Notes under the pieces: model-generated
The model's database searches: none
What the model was told of the DNA's origin: nothing
What the model saw: the letters and a program-made list of their open reading frames with translations, nothing else
Shown here: piece by piece, positions 9,219-16,224 of the stretch
Layout: the number at the start of each line of letters is the position of its first letter
Position numbering within the stretch: position 1 is the first letter of the stretch
Assembly (NCBI GenBank): GCA_903835075.1
Contig: CAILLM010000007.1
Span: 1-40,241, forward strand
Length of the DNA: 40,241 nt
Origin: Candidatus Staskawiczbacteria bacterium
GTDB taxonomy: Bacteria > Patescibacteriota > Minisyncoccia > Minisyncoccales > Staskawiczbacteraceae
Direction of reading: 5' to 3'
Translations under genes and position numbers: made by a program

Positions 9219-10556
9219 TTATTTTGCTAGGTCTGCTGGTTTTGTTTCATCTTCTTCAACAACTCGCAAAACTTCGTCCATTGTGGTTTTACCTTCAACA
9301 ATATCTATTAAACCTGATTGCCACATTGTTACCATTCCTTTTTTTATTGCCAATTCTCTAACAGCAGAAACTGGGGGATTGGTTAAAATAAATCTTTCCA
9401 TTTCAGAGTCTACTAAAAATGCTTCAAATAATCCTTGTCTTCCTTTATATCCTGTAAAGTTGCAAGCTTCGCATCCGCCTTCTTTGGCTTTGGCAATTTG
9501 AACCTTATCAAGGTCGGTAATTTTTATTTCTTTTGGTAAAATTTTTAAACCTTTTTTAATACTGATTAATTCTTCTGCACTTGGAGCCACAAGAGTAGAA
9601 CACTTTTTGCAAACCTTTCTGGTGAGTCTTTGGGCAACAGCCATTTTTAAGCCAGATGCAATGGATGAAGGATCTACGCCCAAGTCTACAAGCCTTGGGA
9701 TGGTCCCAGCTGCGTCATTGGTGTGCAAAGTAGATAATACCAGGTGACCAGTAAGGGCAGCTTGTAGGGCAATTTTAGAGGTTTCTAAATCTCTAATTTC
9801 TCCCACCAAAATAACGTCTGGGTCTTGCCTAACAATAGATCTTAATCCATCAGAGAAGTCATAGCCTTTTTCTGGAGCAACTTGTGTTTGGGAAACTCCT
9901 GTTAAGTGATATTCAATTGGGTCTTCAATGGTAATAATTTTAATTTCTGGGTTTTGAATTTTTTTCAAAAAAGCATAAAGCGTGGTTGTTTTTCCAGAGC
10001 CCGTGGGACCCGTAACAATTATCATTCCATTTGGTTTGTCTATTTCTTTTTTAAAAGTTTCATAAAGATCTGGTCTTAGACCCAAATCATCTAAAGAAAT
10101 TAAACTTTTAGGGTTTAAAATTCTCATAACAATTGATTCACCATATTCTGCTGGCAAACTAGAAGTTCTAACTTCAATAAGCAATTCATCAACTTCAATT
10201 GTAAATCTTCCATCTTGTGGCTTGTCTGTGATGTTTAACTTTAGTTTTGACAAAAGCTTTAAGCGGGAAATTAAATGGTGATAAACGCTTTGTTCGAAAA
10301 AAACAACATCTTGTAAAATTCCGTCTAATCTAATTCTAAGTCTTGCTTCTTTTTCTTGCGGCTCTATGTGAATGTCGGAAACATCTAAAGCAATTGCTCC
10401 ATATAAAATTACATCTAGTAAGTCAGTAACACTGGAAACCAAATATTCTTCGATTTTTTTCTTGAAACCACCAATGTCTTTAACTTGAGATTTTACTTCC
10501 TCAATAATTTTTGGAGAGATTGAAACCGAGCCAAGTAATTTTTTAGTGTCTACCAT
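9219..10556 (-). CDS. Type IV pilus assembly/type II secretion ATPase (PilB/GspE family)
   Basis: Walker A GPTGSGKTTTLYAFL, Asp/His boxes (TIEDPIEYHL, VGEIRDLETSKIALQAALTGHLVLSTLHTNDA), CxxC zinc motifs (CKKC, CEAC). Confidence 0.95.
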   Translation of the reverse strand: MVDTKKLLGSVSISPKIIEEVKSQVKDIGGFKKKIEEYLVSSVTDLLDVILYGAIALDVSDIHIEPQEKEARLRIRLDGILQDVVFFEQSVYHHLISRLKLLSKLKLNITDKPQDGRFTIEVDELLIEVRTSSLPAEYGESIVMRILNPKSLISLDDLGLRPDLYETFKKEIDKPNGMIIVTGPTGSGKTTTLYAFLKKIQNPEIKIITIEDPIEYHLTGVSQTQVAPEKGYDFSDGLRSIVRQDPDVILVGEIRDLETSKIALQAALTGHLVLSTLHTNDAAGTIPRLVDLGVDPSSIASGLKMAVAQRLTRKVCKKCSTLVAPSAEELISIKKGLKILPKEIKITDLDKVQIAKAKEGGCEACNFTGYKGRQGLFEAFLVDSEMERFILTNPPVSAVRELAIKKGMVTMWQSGLIDIVEGKTTMDEVLRVVEEDETKPADLAK

Positions 10557-10560
10557 TTAT

Positions 10561-11250
10561 TTAAAGTGGATTAATATTATTTTTTATTTCTTCTAAATTT
10601 GCACCTTTTTTCATTAATTCAGAAGTTAATTGAAAAATATCTGCGGTAATATTATCTTTGAAGTCATTAGTATAAATTACTAAACCAGTTAAAAGACATT
10701 TTGCAGACTCTGCATTTATATTTTCAGCAAGACCAACAACTATTTCCGAGAGGGAGGTATCTTTTATTAGATTTATTTTACCAAATTTTTGGTTGTCTTT
10801 CGAGTTATCTATGTTTAAAACTGGAGAATCTAGTAAGAATCCAAAAGAATTTAATTTTTCCGATAATTCTTTCTGGTAGTCTTTTATACCAACAGTAATC
10901 ACGAGGTCGGGCTTGGCTTCAGCAAAATAAAAGGAAATATTGTCTTTTTTTATAGTTCCATTTTCAAGAGTTAAATGCACTTTAAGTGCTTGGTCATTTT
11001 TTTCGTAGTAAATTTGTGAAATTTGAGCAACGCTGTTTGGAATAGACATCACAAAGTTTTTTGGATAAGAAATAAAGTCCAAATTAGGTGATAAAAACTT
11101 TAAATTTTCTGGCAAAGTGTCTAACAATAAGTTTACATTTTTGCCTAAATCTTTTAAAGTATAAAAAAGAGCCAGTGTAGAGGTAATTGCCTCTGGCTCT
11201 TGTGAAGTTATTAAATAAATATTTTTTGCTTCTGATATTAAATTTTCCAT
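10561..11250 (-). CDS. DHH phosphoesterase-like protein, probably degenerate
   Basis: ORF track to 11280; start likely 11250 (MENLISEAKNIYLITSQEPEAITSTLALFYTLKDLGKNV...); resembles N-terminal fold of DHH/NrnA-like proteins. Confidence 0.5.
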   Translation of the reverse strand: MENLISEAKNIYLITSQEPEAITSTLALFYTLKDLGKNVNLLLDTLPENLKFLSPNLDFISYPKNFVMSIPNSVAQISQIYYEKNDQALKVHLTLENGTIKKDNISFYFAEAKPDLVITVGIKDYQKELSEKLNSFGFLLDSPVLNIDNSKDNQKFGKINLIKDTSLSEIVVGLAENINAESAKCLLTGLVIYTNDFKDNITADIFQLTSELMKKGANLEEIKNNINPL

Positions 11251-11286
11251 GTTAATATACCCTATAAAATTTAAGCACATAAGTCA

Positions 11287-11718
11287 ATGTTAATAAAGTA
11301 CACAACTACAAGCTATAAAGACACACAAAAATTTGGACAAGAGTTAGCCAAGGATATTCTAGGTTTTCCACTAAAAAAAATTGCAACTGTTTTGTGTTTG
11401 TATGGAGATTTAGGGGTAGGGAAAACAACTTTTTTGCAAGGTTTTGCAAAAGGCCTTGGCATAAAAGAAAAAATATTAAGCCCAACATATGTGGTAATGA
11501 GGCGTTTCGGTTACTTTTATCATTTTGATTGTTACAGATTAAAAGACGAAAAGGATATTTTGGAATTGGGCTGGGAAGAAATAATTTCCAATCCAAAAAA
11601 CATTGTAGCAGTTGAATGGCCCGAGCGTATAAAAAAAGTTTTACCAAAAACCGCAATTAAAATTGAATTTAAAACCCTTGAAGAAAATAAAAGGGAATTG
11701 ACAATGAAAAGATTATAG
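11287..11718 (+). CDS. tsaE: tRNA threonylcarbamoyladenosine biosynthesis ATPase TsaE
   Basis: LYGDLGVGKTTFLQGFAKGLGI, SPTYVVMRRF, HFDCYRL, AVEWPERI. Confidence 0.93.
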   Translation: MLIKYTTTSYKDTQKFGQELAKDILGFPLKKIATVLCLYGDLGVGKTTFLQGFAKGLGIKEKILSPTYVVMRRFGYFYHFDCYRLKDEKDILELGWEEIISNPKNIVAVEWPERIKKVLPKTAIKIEFKTLEENKRELTMKRL

Positions 11719-11753
11719 GGTAGTTTTAAGGGGCTCATTGAAAGGAGAAAATT

Positions 11754-12014
11754 ATGATAATATCCATAGGATTATTATTCCGATTGTTGAATATTGCAAA
11801 CCGCGAGGTTGATGAGAATATCGCTAAGAGCGCAGAGGCTCGGAGCAAAGTAATTGAAAATTATGGACAACTACTTGTTGTTAGAGATTTGATATCGCAC
11901 GCCTTGGAAAATTGCGATATGCTGATTGAACTTTCGCCCAGCAACCAAAGCCTTTTAGAACCTTTTATTGTCAGACATACGCAGGATGCGACGTCGCTGG
12001 AAGCTTCACGGTGA
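11754..12014 (+). CDS. Hypothetical ORFan (86 aa)
   Basis: Preceded by AAAGGAG; composition differs from neighbours; followed by terminator. Confidence 0.55.
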   Translation: MIISIGLLFRLLNIANREVDENIAKSAEARSKVIENYGQLLVVRDLISHALENCDMLIELSPSNQSLLEPFIVRHTQDATSLEASR

Positions 12015-12031
12015 TTTTAGTGATTTGTTTG

Positions 12032-12057
12032 CCCAAAAATTTGGGCTCTTTTTTTAT
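12032..12057 (+). terminator. Intrinsic terminator
   Basis: GCCC-AAAAATTT-GGGC-TCTTTTTTT. Confidence 0.8.
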
Positions 12058-12079
12058 AATTTAAGGGGTATTTTTTTGT

Positions 12080-12097
12080 GGTTGTCATATGACAACC
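12080..12097. repeat. 18-bp perfect palindrome
   Basis: GGTTGTCATATGACAACC. Confidence 0.95.
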
Positions 12098-12120
12098 TTC
12101 GCAATATTGATAGGGGGCAT

Positions 12121-12141
12121 TTTTTCACGTCACGTGAAAAA
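12121..12141. repeat. Perfect inverted repeat, 10-bp arms, 1-nt centre
   Basis: TTTTTCACGT-C-ACGTGAAAAA. Confidence 0.95.
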
Positions 12142-12157
12142 GTATAAACAAAATAAT

Positions 12158-12179
12158 CAGGTTAACCATGGTTAACCTG
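12158..12179. repeat. 22-bp perfect palindrome containing two GGTTAACC palindromes
   Basis: CAGGTTAACCATGGTTAACCTG. Confidence 0.95.
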
Positions 12180-12279
12180 CACGATTAATTTGCTTTAGTG
12201 CTAATATTATAATTTATGCGGTCGTCGTAAATATGATGCTGACTATTTTTGTTGTGTAAAAAATATGATAAAATGAAGA

Positions 12280-13158
12280 ATGGAAAAAAGATTAATTATT
12301 ATTGATTCTAATGCGTTGTTGCACAGGTCATTTCATGCGTTGCCACCTTTAATGACAAAGTCGGGGCAGGAGACAGGAGCTGTTTATGGTTATTTGCTTA
12401 CTTTGTTTAAGGCTATAACTGATTTAAAACCAGATTACGTTGTTGCTTGTTTTGATACGAAGTCGCCAACGTTTCGCCACGAAATGTATAAAGAGTACAA
12501 AGCACAAAGGCCGGTAACTCCCGGTGGAATTGTTTCGCAAATTCCTGTTACAAAAACAGTTGTTGAAGCTTTGGGGATTCCCATTTTTGCAGTTGAAGGA
12601 GTTGAGGCCGATGACTTAATCGCCACAATTTGTGCTAAAAATCCCGACTTGGAGATATTTATTGTTTCGGGAGATATGGATAACACGCAATTGGTTAATG
12701 AAAAAATAAAAGTTTACACGCTGGGAAAAGGAATAAAAGATACTGTTATTTATGACATAGCCAAGGTACAAGAAAGATTTGGGGTGAAGCCCGAGCAAAT
12801 GGTAGATTTCAAAGCTTTAACTGGTGACCCTTCAGATAACATTCCTGGAGTAGAGGGAATTGGTAAAAAAACAGCTGCTGAAATAATTCAAAAATATGGA
12901 AGCGTAAAAAACTTGTACGAAGAGCTGGCAACTGACACGGCAATTTTGAAGCCAAAAGTAAAAGAAGCCTTAAAGCTAAACAAAGAGTCGGCCTTAATGT
13001 CCCGTGACTTGGCTCAAATGAAGGATGACGTAGAAATAGAATTCAAAATTGAAGACTGTAATTTTGGGAAATTTGATGCTAAAAAAGTTGCAGAAGTTTT
13101 TAATAGTTTGGAGTTTTATAGCCTCATTGACCGTTTATCACAATTAGTCTACAATTAA
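12280..13158 (+). CDS. Stand-alone 5'-3' exonuclease (PolI N-terminal domain/FEN-like)
   Basis: LIIIDSNALLHRSFHALPP, VVACFDTKSPTFRHEMYKEYKAQRP, VEADDLIATI, LTGDPSDNIPGVEGIGKKTA; stops before a polymerase domain. Confidence 0.92.
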   Translation: MEKRLIIIDSNALLHRSFHALPPLMTKSGQETGAVYGYLLTLFKAITDLKPDYVVACFDTKSPTFRHEMYKEYKAQRPVTPGGIVSQIPVTKTVVEALGIPIFAVEGVEADDLIATICAKNPDLEIFIVSGDMDNTQLVNEKIKVYTLGKGIKDTVIYDIAKVQERFGVKPEQMVDFKALTGDPSDNIPGVEGIGKKTAAEIIQKYGSVKNLYEELATDTAILKPKVKEALKLNKESALMSRDLAQMKDDVEIEFKIEDCNFGKFDAKKVAEVFNSLEFYSLIDRLSQLVYN

Positions 13159-13190
13159 TTAAAGAATTTTAATTAGTTTAATTTTTAAAA

Positions 13191-13790
13191 TTGATAAAAA
13201 ATATGTACAAAGTTTCATTTAAGGTGGCTTTACCCGTTATCCTTGCGGGAATGTTTGCAATAGTTGTTTTTATAGCATTAAACCCAGAAGGCTTGAGTCC
13301 AAGTTTTTATGTAATTTTATTTTTATTGTCTGTTTTTATCTTTTTTTATGGATTACATGTTGGACAAAGCGTTGCTCAGCCAATTGAAAAAATATTGAAA
13401 AGGGCTGTTGACTTAAGTAAGGGTGACACAAAAGCTAGGTTTTATTTAGAAACTAAAGATGAGTTTGGTGAGCTTGCTCAAATTTTCAATAAAATAGCAG
13501 ATGATATAGAAAATAGTCGTAATAAGGCAGAAAATTCAGAAAAATCAGTTAATATAAAAGTGAAAGCAAAAACTCAAGATTTGGAAGAAGTAATAAGCGC
13601 TTTAGAGCAAAAAGTTAAAAATAGAACAATTGAGGTGGAAAGATTAATGAAACAGCAAGGGTTAGTTACACCTGCTGAGCCCGAAGAAACTCAAGTTACA
13701 GAAATTCCAGCTAAACCAAAAACTCGTGTGTCTAAAAAAACGAGCACCGTAGTAGATGGTGACATTGACGCAACAGATGGTCAAACTTAA
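13191..13790 (+). CDS. Membrane protein with HAMP domain and coiled-coil
   Basis: Two hydrophobic helices, then AQPIEKILKRAVDLSKGDTKARFYLETKDEFGELAQIFNKIADDIE; no kinase or MCP domain. Confidence 0.75.
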   Translation: MIKNMYKVSFKVALPVILAGMFAIVVFIALNPEGLSPSFYVILFLLSVFIFFYGLHVGQSVAQPIEKILKRAVDLSKGDTKARFYLETKDEFGELAQIFNKIADDIENSRNKAENSEKSVNIKVKAKTQDLEEVISALEQKVKNRTIEVERLMKQQGLVTPAEPEETQVTEIPAKPKTRVSKKTSTVVDGDIDATDGQT

Positions 13791-13796
13791 AAAAAT

Positions 13797-14702
13797 ATGC
13801 CAGAATTACCAGAAGTAGAAACAACAGTAAAAGGTTTAAATGCAAAGGTCTGTAACAGGACCTTTGTTTCTGTTTGGTCAGACTGGTCCAAGTTAGTTAA
13901 AAAACCAAAAGATTTTAAAGATTTTGAGAGAGAAATAAAAAATAAAAAAATTAAAAAAATTTGGCGTCGTGCTAAAAATATTATTTTTGATTTATCTGGT
14001 GGATATTCTCTTTTAATTCATCAAAAAATGACAGGTCACATGTTGGTTGGGAAGTGGGTTATGCAAGACGGCCAGTGGAAGCCAGAAAAAGATGGCCCGC
14101 TTAACGATCCGTATAATAGGTTTTTGCATTTAGTTTTTTATTTTGATAATAAAGAAATGATGGCACTTTCTGATGCTAGAAAATTTGCAAAAGTTGAATT
14201 ATGGAAAACTAATGAGTTGTTAAATTCAAAAGAATTTATAAATTTAGGTCCAGAACCTTTAGAAGAAAGTTTTACTTTTGAAGAGTTTAAAAAAGTATTG
14301 TTGGGAAGCCCGCCTTCAGACCCAAAGGGTGCCCCGCTACGGCGAGGCAAGGTAAAACAGGTTTTAATGGTACCACAAATAATAGCAGGCATAGGGAATA
14401 TTTATGCTTCAGAAATTTTGTGGCAAGCAAAGGTGCACCCCGAAAAAAGTGTTGCCAAATTAAACACAAAAGAGTTAAAGTTGATTTATCAAGCTATAAA
14501 AAATGTTTTGGGAAAAGCAGTTAAATTAGAGGGAGACAGTTTTTCTGATTATAGAAAACCAGATGGCAATAAGGGAAATTTTCATGCGGAAAGAAAAGTT
14601 TATAATAGAGAGGGACAAGAATGCAAAAAGTGTAAGGTAAAAATAAAAAGAATAAAATTTGGTGGCAGAAGCACATTTTTTTGCCCAAATTGCCAAAAAT
14701 GA
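13797..14702 (+). CDS. mutM: Formamidopyrimidine-DNA glycosylase
   Basis: MPELPEVETTVKGL N-term; C-terminal zinc finger CKKCKVKIKRIKFGGRSTFFCPNCQK. Confidence 0.96.
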   Translation: MPELPEVETTVKGLNAKVCNRTFVSVWSDWSKLVKKPKDFKDFEREIKNKKIKKIWRRAKNIIFDLSGGYSLLIHQKMTGHMLVGKWVMQDGQWKPEKDGPLNDPYNRFLHLVFYFDNKEMMALSDARKFAKVELWKTNELLNSKEFINLGPEPLEESFTFEEFKKVLLGSPPSDPKGAPLRRGKVKQVLMVPQIIAGIGNIYASEILWQAKVHPEKSVAKLNTKELKLIYQAIKNVLGKAVKLEGDSFSDYRKPDGNKGNFHAERKVYNREGQECKKCKVKIKRIKFGGRSTFFCPNCQK

Positions 14703-14807
14703 TTTATTTTATTTACAACCTTCTATATATTTTTTATAAGATGGTTGCGAGCTGTTTTAGATCTCCCTCTGTGAGTGGTGTATATATTTTTATAAAAATT
14801 TAAACTA

Positions 14808-15791
14808 ATGATAGTCTTTTTATACGGACAAGATTCATATAGGTCAAAAAGAAAATTAGAAGAGATAATTTTAAGTTACAAAGAAAAGCACAAGTCTGGG
14901 CTTAATTTAATTTATGTGGATGCAGTTGATAAAAACTTTGTTGATTTTTATGGCAACTTAAAAATTAATTCAATGTTTGCTGAAAAAAAATTGATAATTA
15001 TACAAAATGTTTTTGTTAATAAAAAATTTCAGGAAGATTTTTTAGAAAATGTTAAAGAATTGGAAAATATAAAAGATATAGTTGTAATTTATGAAGATAT
15101 TGCCCCAGATCAAAGACTCAAAATTTTTAAATTATTACAAAAGCACGCCAAATGCCAAGAGTTTAATTATTTGTCTCCGGCAAATTTACGGAAATGGGTA
15201 ATGAATGAATTTTCCGCCCAAGGCAGACCAGCCTCGGGCTGGGAAAATAATAAATTAAAAATAAATAATGATGCCGTTGATTTGCTCATTAATTTTGTTG
15301 GGAGTGACTTGTGGAGAATGACAAATGAAATTGAAAAGCTGACAAACTATATTGCTGCTTGGGATAATAAAAAAGATTTGATTGTAGAAAAAAGAGATGT
15401 GGAATTATTGGTAAAGCCCAATATTGAAAATGATATTTTTAAAACTATTGATGCATTGGCTTCTAAAAATAAAAAATTAGCGTTGTCTTTGTTGCATAAA
15501 CACCTTGATAATGGAGACGCGCCTTTATATTTGCTTTCGATGATAGCTTATCAATTTAGGAATCTTTTAATTATCAAAGACTTGCAAGAATCACAGACGC
15601 CTTATGGATTTATTGCTAAAAAGTCAGGACTGCACCCATTTGTTGTTCAAAAAAGTGGTTATTTATGCAACCAATTTTCAATGGCTGAATTAAAAAAAAT
15701 ATACCAGAAAATTTTTCAAATAGATTCTGATATTAAGACTGGAAGGGCAGATTCAGAAACAGCCATAGATGTGTTGCTTTCAGAAATTTAA
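14808..15791 (+). CDS. holA: DNA polymerase III subunit delta
   Basis: FLYGQDSYRSKRKLEEII; C-terminal HolA-like features (LLSMIAYQFRNLLIIKDL, KTGRADSETAIDVLL). Confidence 0.85.
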   Translation: MIVFLYGQDSYRSKRKLEEIILSYKEKHKSGLNLIYVDAVDKNFVDFYGNLKINSMFAEKKLIIIQNVFVNKKFQEDFLENVKELENIKDIVVIYEDIAPDQRLKIFKLLQKHAKCQEFNYLSPANLRKWVMNEFSAQGRPASGWENNKLKINNDAVDLLINFVGSDLWRMTNEIEKLTNYIAAWDNKKDLIVEKRDVELLVKPNIENDIFKTIDALASKNKKLALSLLHKHLDNGDAPLYLLSMIAYQFRNLLIIKDLQESQTPYGFIAKKSGLHPFVVQKSGYLCNQFSMAELKKIYQKIFQIDSDIKTGRADSETAIDVLLSEI

Positions 15792-15817
15792 AAACCACCC
15801 AAAAGGGTGGTTTTTTG
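15791..15817. terminator. Intrinsic terminator
   Basis: AAAACCACCC-AAAA-GGGTGGTTTTTT. Confidence 0.85.
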
Positions 15818-15833
15818 TTGCCTTATTTTTTAC

Positions 15834-16103
15834 CTACCTACCGGCAGGCAGGTCTATTAGTTTTGTAAGGCGGGATTTTCTTCTTGAGGCATTATTTTTT
15901 TTGATAACGCCAACTTTAGCTGCCTTATCTAGCGCCCTATAAATGTCTGGAAGAAGTTTTTTTGCTTCTGCAAGATTCTTTTTTGCAACTAGAGCACGGG
16001 CCTCTTTTACTAGAGATTTTATTTTATTTTTATAGACAACATTTCGCTCATTTCTTTTAGCGGATTGTCTGATAGCTTTTTTAGCTGATTTTGTTATTGC
16101 CAT
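15834..16103 (-). CDS. rpsT: 30S ribosomal protein S20
   Basis: MAITKSAKKAIRQSAKRNERNVVYKNKIKSLVKEA. Confidence 0.93.
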   Translation of the reverse strand: MAITKSAKKAIRQSAKRNERNVVYKNKIKSLVKEARALVAKKNLAEAKKLLPDIYRALDKAAKVGVIKKNNASRRKSRLTKLIDLPAGR

Positions 16104-16145
16104 AAATTTTTAGAATTTAGCGTAGTGATATAATTTTGATTTACT

Positions 16146-16172
16146 CATATAAATGGCGACACCATTTCTATG
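16146..16172 (-). promoter_or_regulatory. Leader hairpin upstream of rpsT
   Basis: Minus strand CATAGAAATGG-TGTCG-CCATTTATATG, one mismatch. Confidence 0.45.
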
Positions 16173-16224
16173 AATTTATATAGAATAAAAATACCATATA
16201 AATGCTATTTTTGCAATAGTAGCC

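Noticed and set aside
14703-14807. Possible small RNA or tRNA-like fold between mutM and holA (ACAACC...GGTTGC)
   Set aside because: Only short imperfect pairing, no T-arm, no clear promoter plus terminator combination
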